Positions 1-7,046 of a stretch of 26,191 nt of DNA are shown here, in pieces. Positions within the stretch are counted from its first letter, which is position 1. Every line of letters begins with the position of its first letter. The notes under the pieces are model-generated. The model did not search any database, was not told where the DNA came from, and was given only the letters and a program-made list of their open reading frames with translations. This DNA comes from Craurococcus roseus (lineage in GTDB: Bacteria > Pseudomonadota > Alphaproteobacteria > Acetobacterales > Acetobacteraceae), in the NCBI RefSeq assembly GCF_039523795.1, contig NZ_BAAAFZ010000124.1, forward strand, positions 1 through 26,191, in the 5' to 3' direction. The position numbers were made by a program, and so were the translations under genes.

Positions 1-1233
1 CGGGCCCGCGTCCGGCGCCGGCGCTTGGCGCAGCAGGGTGATGGCGACGCGGCGGTTGGCGGCGGCCAAGGGTTCGGCGGGCAGGAGCGGCGTGCGGTCG
101 GCGTGGCCGGTCACGCTCTGGAGGCGCGCTTCGGCGATGCCGCCGTCCAGCAGCAGGCGGCGGGCGGCGTTGGCGCGGTCGGCCGACAGCTCCCAGTTGC
201 CGCGCTCGGCGCCGCCGCCGCGGAAGGGCGAGGCGTCGGTGTGGCCGGCGATGGCCAGCGCGTTGGGCAGCCGCGCGACCACCTGCGCTACCTTCTGGAT
301 CAGCAGGCGGGCGCGGTCGTTCGGCACGGCGCCGCCGGTGGCGAACATGGGCTGCCGGTCGGCGTCGAGGATCTGGATGCGCAGGCCCTCGGGCACCTGC
401 TCCACCACGAGTTGGCGGGCGAGGTCGGCGAGGTCGGGGTCGTCGCGCACGGCGGCGCGCAGCTCGGCCGCGGCGCGCTCGAAGGCGGCGCGCTCGCGCC
501 GGTGCAGCTCCGCGCGGAGCGCCGCGTCGGCAAGCCGCTCGGCGGCCGGGGGGGCCAGGGCGGGGAGCGTGGCGGTGGAGGCCGGGTCCGCGTCCGGCGA
601 CCCGGGCGCGGCCTCGGTGGGCTGGGGCTCCGGTCGCTGCGCCGCTTGCGCCACGGCGGCCATCGCGGCGGCGGCCTGCGGCTCGTCGGCTGGGGTGGCA
701 GAGGCCGGACGCGCCGCTCCGGCCGCGGCGGGGTCGGACGCGGCGCCGCCCGCGGCTGCGAGTTGCGCCCGGTCCTCTTCGGTGCCGGCGTCCCGCGCTT
801 CGGGCTCCTCGGCCCGCGCCACCGTTTCCGCCGGCGGCGCCCCGGCCAGGGGCGTGTTCGGGGTGAGCGGCGCTTCGCCTTCCTCTTCCTCGATGTCGAG
901 GCGGACGGGCACCGGGCCGCGCTCCACGCGGATGGCGCCGGCGTCGGAGGACATCTCCCCTTCCGAGTTCAGGGTCCTGCCGCCGAAGGGCTGGCCGGTG
1001 CCGCTGGTGTTGCGGCCGAAGACGTTGGAGGGCGCGAAGTAGTCGGCGAGGCCGCGCCGCTGCTCCTCCGAGGTGGCGTTGAGCAGCCACATCAGGAGGA
1101 AGAAGGCCATCATGGCGGTGACGAAGTCCGCGTAGGCGACCTTCCAGGCGCCGCCGTGGTGGCCGTGCCCGGCCGCCTCTTCCCGCTTGAGGACGATGGT
1201 GGTCCCGCCGTCTTGCCCGTTTCGCCGTCCCAT
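1..1233 (-). CDS. motB: Flagellar motor stator protein MotB (3' end outside window)
   Basis: Inner-membrane stator subunit that pairs with MotA to couple ion flow to flagellar rotation and anchors the stator to peptidoglycan. The 411 visible residues start with a short cytoplasmic tail containing GHGHHGG. One membrane helix follows (about residues 33-52), opening with AYADFVTAMMAFFLLMWLL; D36 is the expected ion-binding aspartate. After TSEEQRR comes a linker of about 170 residues rich in Ala, Pro and Glu. The OmpA/MotB peptidoglycan-binding domain occupies the last ~120 residues, with AGHTDASPF, ELSADRANAARRLL and the terminal NRRVAITLLR. The frame is still open at base 1 but the domain is complete, so only a short tail is probably missing. 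The start has GGAG about 12 nt upstream. No motA is visible. The linker is long for the family (E. coli MotB is 308 aa). Confidence 0.93.
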   Translation of the reverse strand, partial: MGRRNGQDGGTTIVLKREEAAGHGHHGGAWKVAYADFVTAMMAFFLLMWLLNATSEEQRRGLADYFAPSNVFGRNTSGTGQPFGGRTLNSEGEMSSDAGAIRVERGPVPVRLDIEEEEGEAPLTPNTPLAGAPPAETVARAEEPEARDAGTEEDRAQLAAAGGAASDPAAAGAARPASATPADEPQAAAAMAAVAQAAQRPEPQPTEAAPGSPDADPASTATLPALAPPAAERLADAALRAELHRRERAAFERAAAELRAAVRDDPDLADLARQLVVEQVPEGLRIQILDADRQPMFATGGAVPNDRARLLIQKVAQVVARLPNALAIAGHTDASPFRGGGAERGNWELSADRANAARRLLLDGGIAEARLQSVTGHADRTPLLPAEPLAAANRRVAITLLRQAPAPDAGP

Positions 1234-1284
1234 TTTGGAACCCGCTCCGTGGTGCCGTGACGGCGCGCATCCTGCGGCGCGGGG

Positions 1285-1300
1285 GTTAACGCCGGGCTAA
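1285..1300 (-). promoter_or_regulatory. CtrA-like binding box upstream of motB
   Basis: Read on the minus strand this is TTAG-N7-TTAAC, one mismatch from the alphaproteobacterial CtrA consensus TTAA-N7-TTAAC. It lies 53-68 nt upstream of the motB start, inside otherwise GC-rich sequence, where a CtrA-controlled motility promoter would place it. CtrA control of motility genes is established in alphaproteobacteria; use of this site is inferred. Confidence 0.45.
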
Positions 1301-1317
1301 GCCGGGGCGCCCCCGGG

Positions 1318-1360
1318 CTGGGCAGGCGCGTTGGGCAGGCTGGCGCGCGGTTGGGCAGGG
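1318..1360 (+). repeat. Three direct copies of TGGGCAGG upstream of a sigma-54 promoter
   Basis: CTGGGCAGGC (1318-1327), TTGGGCAGGC (1331-1340) and TTGGGCAGGG (1351-1360) are spaced 13 and 20 nt apart, start to start. They lie 39-81 nt upstream of the -24 element at 1399. Reiterated elements in this position could be activator sites for an enhancer-binding protein. Chance in GC-rich sequence is a real alternative. Confidence 0.35.
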
Positions 1361-1398
1361 CGGGCGGCGCCGCGGCCCGGATCGCCCGCCGTTTGGGG

Positions 1399-1414
1399 TG
1401 GCACGGGGCTTGCT
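1399..1414 (+). promoter_or_regulatory. Sigma-54 (RpoN) -24/-12 promoter
   Basis: TGGCACG-GGGC-TTGCT matches the sigma-54 consensus TGGCACG-N4-TTGCW at every defined position, with the obligatory 10 nt between the GG and GC dinucleotides. Transcription would begin near 1425 and run into the peptide ABC operon whose first ATG is at 1525. A second TGGCACG at 1423-1429 is followed by TTGC, but with wrong spacing (N7), so it is not counted. The match is direct observation; activity is inferred. Confidence 0.7.
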
Positions 1415-1524
1415 GCGCCGAGTGGCACGGCGGCCCTTGCCGGATGTCGTAACCGAGGCAGGATGACCCGGCCGGAACCCGCGGCGCCCCGGGAGGGGGC
1501 TCGGAACAAGGAAGAACACGAGAG

Positions 1525-3150
1525 ATGACACCGCGACGCCGCCTGCTGCTCGCCGCCGCCTTCCTCGCCGCCGCCGCCGTGCCCGGTCCGGCCGCGGCCC
1601 AGGGCGGCGGCGGGACCATCCGCATCGGCATGACCGCCGCCGACATCCCGTTGACGCACGGCCAGCCCGACCAGGGCTTCGAGGGCAACCGCTTCACCGG
1701 CATCCCGCTCTACGACCCGCTGATCGCATGGGACCTGTCGCGCGGCGACCGGCCGACGCCGCTGGTCCCCGGCCTCGCGCTGGAATGGAAGGTGGACGAG
1801 GCGGACAAGACGCGCTGGGTGTTCAGCTTGCGCCGGGGCGTGAAGTTCCACGACGGCAGCGACTTCAACGCCGACGCCGTGGTGTGGAACGTCCGCAAGG
1901 TGCTGGACCGCGAGGCGCCGCACTACGACCCGCGGCAGGTGGGGCTCACCGCGTCGCGGATGCCGGCGCTGCGCCGGGCGGAGAAGATCGACGAGCACAC
2001 GGTGGCGCTGATCACGGCGGAGCCCGACAGCTTCCTGCCCTACAACCTGACCAACCTGTTCATGGCCTCGCCGGCGCAGTGGGAGAAGCTGCGGGCCGCG
2101 GCGCCCAACGCCGAAGCCGCGTGGAACGCCTTCGCCGCCACGCCCTCCGGCACCGGCCCGTTCCGCATGGCCCGCTTCGTGGCCCGCGAGCGCGCCGAGT
2201 ACGTCCGCAACGACGCCTACTGGGGCGACAAGGCCAAGGCGGAGCGCATCGTCCTCCTGCCGATCCCGGACGCCAACGCCCGCACCGCGGCGCTGCTCTC
2301 CGGCCAGGTGGACTGGATCGAGGCGCCCTCCCCGGACGCGGTGCCGCAGCTCCGCGCCCGCAACATGGCCATCACGCAGAACGTGCAGCCGCATTTCTGG
2401 CCCTGGCAGCCCTGCTTCGCCGAATCCTCGCCGCTGCGCGACGTGCGGGTCCGCAAGGCGCTGAACCTCGGCGTGGACCGCGAGGGGCTGAAGCAGCTCC
2501 TCGGCGGCTTCATGGTGCCAGCGGTGGGCACGGTGCAGCCCGGCCACCCCTGGTGGGGCAATCCTTCGTTCCAGATCAAGACCGACAAGGCGGAAGCGCG
2601 GCGCCTGCTGGCCGAAGCCGGCTACGGGCCGCAGCGGCCGTTGACGGTGAAGGTGCAGATCTCGGCGTCCGGCTCCGGCCAGATGCAGCCGCTGCCGATG
2701 AACGAGTTCATCCAGCAGAGCCTCAAGGAGGTGGGCGTCAACGTCGAGTTCGACGTGGTGGACTGGAACACGCTGTTCACCAACTGGCGGCGCGGCTGCA
2801 CGGACGCCACCGCGCGCGGCGCGCACGCGATCAACGTCTCCATCTCCACCATGGACCCGTTCTTCGCGCTGGCCCGCTTCTACGACAGCCGCATGGCGCC
2901 GCCGGCCTCTAACAACTGGGGCTTCTTCAACGACCCGCGCTTCGACGCGCTGATCCGCGAGGCGCGCAACACCTTCGAGCCGGCGGCGCGCGACGCCGCG
3001 CTGGGCCGCCTGCACGCGGCTGGGGTGGACGAGGCGCTGTTCATCTGGTTCGCGCACGACGTTTCGCCGCGCGCCATGAGCCCGCGCGTCAAGGGCTTCG
3101 TGCAGCCGCAGAGCTGGTTCGTGGACGTGAAGCTGCCCTACATCCAATAG
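1525..3150 (+). CDS. ABC transporter substrate-binding protein, peptide/solute-binding family 5
   Basis: Periplasmic receptor for a peptide/opine/nickel-type (family 5, DppA/OppA-like) ABC importer; 541 aa, normal for the family. Residues 1-26 are a Sec signal peptide (RRR, a hydrophobic Ala/Leu core, then AAAQ). The mature part shows family 5 signatures: YDPLIAWD near the N-terminus, WVFSLRRGVKFHDGSDFNADAVVWNV, GTGPFRM, YVRNDAYWG and VRKALNLGVDREGL. An AAGGA sequence sits about 12 nt before the ATG. Two permease genes follow with an 8-nt gap, so this is the first gene of the operon, downstream of the sigma-54 promoter at 1399. The substrate cannot be read from sequence; peptides, opines, nickel or glutathione are all possible. 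Confidence 0.93.
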   Translation: MTPRRRLLLAAAFLAAAAVPGPAAAQGGGGTIRIGMTAADIPLTHGQPDQGFEGNRFTGIPLYDPLIAWDLSRGDRPTPLVPGLALEWKVDEADKTRWVFSLRRGVKFHDGSDFNADAVVWNVRKVLDREAPHYDPRQVGLTASRMPALRRAEKIDEHTVALITAEPDSFLPYNLTNLFMASPAQWEKLRAAAPNAEAAWNAFAATPSGTGPFRMARFVARERAEYVRNDAYWGDKAKAERIVLLPIPDANARTAALLSGQVDWIEAPSPDAVPQLRARNMAITQNVQPHFWPWQPCFAESSPLRDVRVRKALNLGVDREGLKQLLGGFMVPAVGTVQPGHPWWGNPSFQIKTDKAEARRLLAEAGYGPQRPLTVKVQISASGSGQMQPLPMNEFIQQSLKEVGVNVEFDVVDWNTLFTNWRRGCTDATARGAHAINVSISTMDPFFALARFYDSRMAPPASNNWGFFNDPRFDALIREARNTFEPAARDAALGRLHAAGVDEALFIWFAHDVSPRAMSPRVKGFVQPQSWFVDVKLPYIQ

Positions 3151-3157
3151 GACTCCG

Positions 3158-4111
3158 ATGCTGATCTACCTGTTCCGCCGGCTGGTCTACGCGATCCCCA
3201 TCGCGCTGGCCGTGGGGTTCGTGTGCTTCATGCTGGTGCAGATCGCGCCGGGCGACCCGATCAACGCCATCGTCCCGGCCGACGCGCCGGCCGACGTGGT
3301 GGAGCAGGTGCGGCGCGACTACGGGCTGGACCAACCGTTGCCGGTGCAGTTCGGGCTGTGGCTGTGGAAGGTGGTGCAGGGCGACCTCGGCCGGTCGCTC
3401 GCCACGGGGCGGCCGGTCTGGTCGGACCTCAGCACGGCCATCGGCAACACGTTGATGCTGGCGGTCGCGGCCTCGCTGCTCGGGTTCGTGCTGGGCTGCG
3501 TGCTGGGCGGGCTGGCGGGCACCTTCCGCGGCTCCTTCCTCGACCGGGCGGCGGTGGGGCTGGCGGTCGCGGGCGTGTCCGTGCCGCACTACTGGCTCGG
3601 CATGGTGCTGGTGGTGCTGTTCTCCGTGCAGTGGAACCTCTTGCCGGCGATGGGCGCGGGGCCGGGCGGCTCGTCCGATTGGGCGTGGGACTGGGAGCAC
3701 TTCAAGCACCTGATCCTGCCCACCGTCACGCTCTCGGTCATACCCATGGGCATCGTGACGCGCACGGTGCGCGGCATCGTGGCCGAGATCATGAACCAGG
3801 AATTCGTGGTGGCGCTGCGCGGCAAGGGGCTGCGGCGGTGGGACGTGTTCCTCCACGTGGTGAAGAACGCGGCGCCGAACGCGCTGGCGGTGATGGGCCT
3901 CCAGCTCGGCTACCTGATGGGCGGCTCCATCCTGGTGGAGACGGTGTTCTCCTGGCCGGGAACGGGGCTGCTGCTGAACAGCGCCATCTTCCAGCGCGAC
4001 CTCCCCGTGCTCCAGGGGACCATCCTGGTGCTAGCCATGTTCTTCGTGGCGTTGAACCTGCTGGTGGATCTGGTGCAAACCGCCCTCGACCCGAGGATCA
4101 AGCGCGCATGA
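3158..4111 (+). CDS. ABC transporter permease, DppB/OppB type
   Basis: First of two inner-membrane permease subunits of the importer; 317 aa. It begins with the family hallmark short N-terminus and helix (LFRRLVYAIPIALAVGFVCFMLVQIAPGDP), then a periplasmic stretch with DYGLDQPLPVQF, and about five further membrane helices. The EAA-type cytoplasmic loop that contacts the ATPase is visible as LRGKGLRRWDVFLHVVKNAAPNAL (about residues 221-244), followed by GGSILVETVFSWPGTG. The stop codon overlaps the next gene's start (ATGA), indicating translational coupling. No ATPase gene lies in the operon, so the ATP-binding subunits must come from elsewhere. Confidence 0.93.
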   Translation: MLIYLFRRLVYAIPIALAVGFVCFMLVQIAPGDPINAIVPADAPADVVEQVRRDYGLDQPLPVQFGLWLWKVVQGDLGRSLATGRPVWSDLSTAIGNTLMLAVAASLLGFVLGCVLGGLAGTFRGSFLDRAAVGLAVAGVSVPHYWLGMVLVVLFSVQWNLLPAMGAGPGGSSDWAWDWEHFKHLILPTVTLSVIPMGIVTRTVRGIVAEIMNQEFVVALRGKGLRRWDVFLHVVKNAAPNALAVMGLQLGYLMGGSILVETVFSWPGTGLLLNSAIFQRDLPVLQGTILVLAMFFVALNLLVDLVQTALDPRIKRA

Positions 4112-5049
4112 GCAGCGCCATCGACCAGGCCCGCATGGGCGCCGCCGCCCCGGCGCCGACGGCGGCCGAGGCGGAACTCGCGGTGCAGGCGCGGCAGGCG
4201 CCGGAGCGCTCGCGCGGCTACTGGGCGGGCGTGTGGCGGCGGGTGCGGCGCGACCCGGTGACGATCGTTTGCGCCGCGATCCTGCTGCTGATGCTGCTGG
4301 CGATCGTGTTCGCGCCGCTGCTGGCGCCGCACGACCCTTACCAGGGCAGCATGATCCGGCGGCTGCGCGCCATCGGCACGCCCGGCTACCTCCTCGGCAC
4401 GGACGAGCTGGGGCGGGACATCCTGTCGCGCCTGCTCTACGGCGGGCGGCTTTCCTGGTTCATCGGCATCGTGCCGGTGGTGCTGGCCTTCTGCATCGGC
4501 ACCGTGCTGGGCGTGCTGGCGGGCTACGCCGGCGGACGCGTGAACATGCTCATCATGCGGACGACCGACGTGTTCTACGCCTTCCCCTCCGTGCTGCTGG
4601 CGGTGGCCATCTCCGGCGCGCTGGGGGCGGGCATCTTCAACGCCATCCTGGCGCTGACGCTGGTGTTCGTGCCGCCCATCATCCGCGTGGCGGAGAGCGT
4701 GACGCAGGGGGTGCGGAACCTGGACTTCGTGGACGCGGCGCGGGCCTCGGGCGCGGGCGGGTTCACGGTGGTGCGCGTCCATGTGCTCGGCAACGTGCTG
4801 GGGCCGATCTTCGTCTACGCCACCTCGCTCATTTCGGTGTGCATGATCCTGGCGTCGGGCCTCTCCTTCCTCGGCCTCGGCACCAAGCCGCCGGAGCCGG
4901 AATGGGGCCTGATGCTGAACACGCTGCGGACCGCGATCTACGTGCAGCCCTGGGTGGCGGTGCTGCCGGGGGCGTGCATCTTCGTCACCTCCATCTGCTT
5001 CAACCTGCTGAGCGACGGGCTGCGGCAGGCGATGGACGTGAAGGGCTGA
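4108..5049 (+). CDS. ABC transporter permease, DppC/OppC type
   Basis: Second permease of the importer, 313 aa, started at the ATG of the ATGA overlap with the preceding gene. An N-terminal cytoplasmic tail of about 40 residues rich in Ala/Glu leads to the first helix (DPVTIVCAAILLLMLLAIVFAPLLAPHDP). GTDELGRDILSRLLYGGRLS is the DppC-family signature. The EAA-type loop reads AARASGAGGFTVVRVHVLGNV, and the C-terminus GLSFLGLGTKPPEPEWG...FNLLSDGLRQAMD is typical. A 10-bp hairpin follows within 45 nt, so the operon probably ends here as a three-gene receptor-permease-permease unit without ATPase genes. Confidence 0.93.
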   Translation: MSSAIDQARMGAAAPAPTAAEAELAVQARQAPERSRGYWAGVWRRVRRDPVTIVCAAILLLMLLAIVFAPLLAPHDPYQGSMIRRLRAIGTPGYLLGTDELGRDILSRLLYGGRLSWFIGIVPVVLAFCIGTVLGVLAGYAGGRVNMLIMRTTDVFYAFPSVLLAVAISGALGAGIFNAILALTLVFVPPIIRVAESVTQGVRNLDFVDAARASGAGGFTVVRVHVLGNVLGPIFVYATSLISVCMILASGLSFLGLGTKPPEPEWGLMLNTLRTAIYVQPWVAVLPGACIFVTSICFNLLSDGLRQAMDVKG

Positions 5050-5068
5050 CGGCGGTCGGGAGCCTTGG

Positions 5069-5093
5069 CGCCCGCCGCGCGTTGCGGCGGGCG
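5069..5093 (+). terminator. Hairpin after the ABC operon
   Basis: CGCCCGCCGC (5069-5078) and GCGGCGGGCG (5084-5093) form a perfect 10-bp stem with a 5-nt loop, 20 nt after the second permease stop. No T-run follows, so this is a terminator-like or 3'-stabilising hairpin and not a textbook intrinsic terminator. Confidence 0.5.
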
Positions 5094-5120
5094 ACGCGAC
5101 AACTCCCGGAGTTCCAGACC

Positions 5121-5699
5121 ATGACAACCCTCACCCGCCGCGGTTTCGGCCCCCTCCTGCTCGCTGGAGGGGCCGCGGCCGTCCTCGCCGCCGTTCCGCG
5201 GCGCCAAGCCGCCGCCGCCACCAAGCGCGAAATCGACGCCCAGGTCGCGGCGGCGATGGTCACCCTGCGGAACCTCCCCAACCTCTCGCCGCGGCTGCTG
5301 CAGGACGCGCGGGCCATGCTGATCTTCCCGCGCATCATCAGCGGCGGCTTCATCGTCGGCGGCCAGTACGGCGAGGGCGCGGCGCTCGGCCCGGACGGCA
5401 ACATCCGGGGCTATTACAACATCGCCGGCGCTTCGCTCGGCCTGCTGGCCGGCGCCCAGACCGCGGGCCTCGCCATGTTCTTCATGACGGACGAGGCGGT
5501 GGCGGCGCTGATGCGGGCTGACGGGTGGCAGATCGGCACCGGCCCCTCGGTGGTCGTGCTGGACCAGGGCGCGCAGATGAACATCACGGCGACCACCGTG
5601 CTGGAGCCGGTCTACGCCGTCACCTTCAACCAGCAGGGGCTGATGGCCTCCCTGGCGCTGGAAGGCACCAAGATCTCGCGGATCAACCCGGAGGCTTGA
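5121..5699 (+). CDS. SYLF/Ysc84-domain lipid-binding protein, Tat-exported
   Basis: 192-aa protein of the SYLF (Ysc84-like, BPSL1445-type) family, implicated in lipid or phosphoinositide binding; the bacterial role is poorly defined. Residues 1-33 look like a twin-arginine signal: TRRGFGPLL, a hydrophobic Ala/Leu stretch, then Ala-rich cleavage candidates. The SYLF core runs from about residue 50 to the end, with LLQDARAMLIFPRIISGGFIVGG, GYYNIAGASLGLLAGAQ and FFMTDEAVAALM. It is separated from the ABC operon by a hairpin and from the P450 gene by an inverted repeat, so it is probably its own transcription unit. The ATG at 5121 is chosen because it begins the signal peptide. Confidence 0.88.
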   Translation: MTTLTRRGFGPLLLAGGAAAVLAAVPRRQAAAATKREIDAQVAAAMVTLRNLPNLSPRLLQDARAMLIFPRIISGGFIVGGQYGEGAALGPDGNIRGYYNIAGASLGLLAGAQTAGLAMFFMTDEAVAALMRADGWQIGTGPSVVVLDQGAQMNITATTVLEPVYAVTFNQQGLMASLALEGTKISRINPEA

Positions 5700-5712
5700 G
5701 GCCGGCCCGCCG

Positions 5713-5757
5713 CCGTTGCGGAAGCCACTCGGGCGCCCCTAACCTCCCCCGCAACGG
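5713..5757 (+). repeat. Inverted repeat abutting the P450 ribosome-binding site
   Basis: CCGTTGCGG (5713-5721) and CCGCAACGG (5749-5757) are perfect 9-bp inverted arms separated by 27 nt. The right arm touches the AGGAGG Shine-Dalgarno (5758-5763) of the P450 gene. It could be an operator, or a stem affecting ribosome access; as a terminator for the SYLF gene the loop is long. Confidence 0.4.
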
Positions 5758-5769
5758 AGGAGGGGCGCC

Positions 5770-7023
5770 ATGGGCGGAGCGGCGGCGGTGGTCGCGGACG
5801 ACGAAGCGGGGCTGGTGCGCGGCTTCGACCTGCGCGCCTTGCCGCCCGCCTTCTACGAGGACCCCTATCCCTTCTTCCGGGCGCTGCGCCGGCACTCGCC
5901 GGTTCACCGCCTGCCGGACGGGACTTGGTTCCTCACCCGCCACGCCGACCTCTTCGCCATCTACCGCGACACGGCGACCTTCTCCTCCGACAAGCACGTC
6001 GAGTTCACGCCCAAGTTCGGCGCCGGCACGCCGCTGTTGGAGCACCACACCACCAGCCTGATCTTCAACGACCCGCCGCTGCACACCCGCGTCCGCCGCC
6101 TCATCACCGGGGCGCTGACCCCGCGCGCAGTGGCGGCGATGGAGGAAGGCGTGGTGTCGCTGGTCGACGGGCTGCTGGACCGGATGGAGGAGGCACCGGG
6201 CGGGCGGGTGGACCTGATCGAACACTTCGCGGCGGCGATCCCGGTGGAGGTGATCGGCAACCTGCTCGACGTGCCGCGGGGGGACCGGGGGCCGCTCCGG
6301 GACTGGTCGCTCGGCATCCTCGGCGCGCTGGAGCCGGTGCCGACCGCGGAGGCGCTCGCCTGGGGCAACCGCGCCGTGGTCGAGTTTTGCGACTACCTCG
6401 CGCGCCTCGTGGCCGACAGGCGGCGACGGCCGGGCGACCCGGAGAAGGACGTGCTGACGCGCCTGATCCGCGGCGAGGCGGACGGCGAACGGCTGACCGA
6501 GCCGGAGCTGTTGCAGAACTGCATCTTCATCCTCAACGCCGGGCACGAGACCACCACCAACCTGATCGGCGGCGCGCTGTGGCTGCTCTGCCTTTGGCCG
6601 CGCGAGCGGGAGCGGCTGCTGGCCGGCGGGCCGGAACTGATGAAGACCGCGGTGGAGGAGTTCCTGCGCTACGAGAGCAGCGTGCAGCTCGGCAACCGCC
6701 GGGCGCTGCGGGCCTGCTCGGTGGGCGGCGTGGAGTTGCCGGAAGGCGCGCTGATCAACCTGTGCATCGCCGGCGCCAACCGCGACCCGGAGGTGTTCGC
6801 GGACCCGGACCGGCTGGACCTCGGCCGCAAGCCCAACCCGCACCTCGGCTTCGCGGGCGGGCCGCACGTCTGCGCCGGGCTGGCGGTGGCGCGGCTGGAG
6901 GCGCGCGTGGCGCTGTCGATGTTCCTCGAACGCTTCTCGCGCTACGCGCTGGACGGGGCGCCGGAGCGCGACCTGCGCGCGCGCTTCCGCGGCTTCGGGC
7001 GCCTGCCGGCCGTGCTGCACTGA
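5770..7023 (+). CDS. Cytochrome P450
   Basis: Soluble bacterial class I-type cytochrome P450 monooxygenase, 417 aa, complete. The I-helix oxygen-activation motif is AGHETT (257-262). The K-helix ExxR is E297-R300. The heme-ligand loop is FAGGPHVCAG (361-370) with C368 as the thiolate ligand. A Shine-Dalgarno AGGAGG lies 6 nt before the ATG. No ferredoxin or ferredoxin reductase gene is nearby, so electrons must come from partners elsewhere. The acyl-CoA ligase gene starts 23 nt downstream, which suggests oxidation and CoA activation of the same carboxylic acid or terpenoid/fatty substrate. The substrate and CYP family cannot be assigned from sequence alone. Confidence 0.95.
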   Translation: MGGAAAVVADDEAGLVRGFDLRALPPAFYEDPYPFFRALRRHSPVHRLPDGTWFLTRHADLFAIYRDTATFSSDKHVEFTPKFGAGTPLLEHHTTSLIFNDPPLHTRVRRLITGALTPRAVAAMEEGVVSLVDGLLDRMEEAPGGRVDLIEHFAAAIPVEVIGNLLDVPRGDRGPLRDWSLGILGALEPVPTAEALAWGNRAVVEFCDYLARLVADRRRRPGDPEKDVLTRLIRGEADGERLTEPELLQNCIFILNAGHETTTNLIGGALWLLCLWPRERERLLAGGPELMKTAVEEFLRYESSVQLGNRRALRACSVGGVELPEGALINLCIAGANRDPEVFADPDRLDLGRKPNPHLGFAGGPHVCAGLAVARLEARVALSMFLERFSRYALDGAPERDLRARFRGFGRLPAVLH

Positions 7024-7046
7024 CCGAGTGGAGGAGGAGGACGCGG

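Noticed and set aside
25..1260. Long plus-strand open frames over the first 1.2 kb
   Set aside because: They lie antisense to motB, whose protein has clear domain motifs; the plus frames give Gly/Arg/Ala-rich low-complexity protein typical of GC-rich shadows.
1423..1440. Second sigma-54-like TGGCACG...TTGC
   Set aside because: The spacing between the GG and GC elements is 13 nt, not 10, which sigma-54 does not tolerate.
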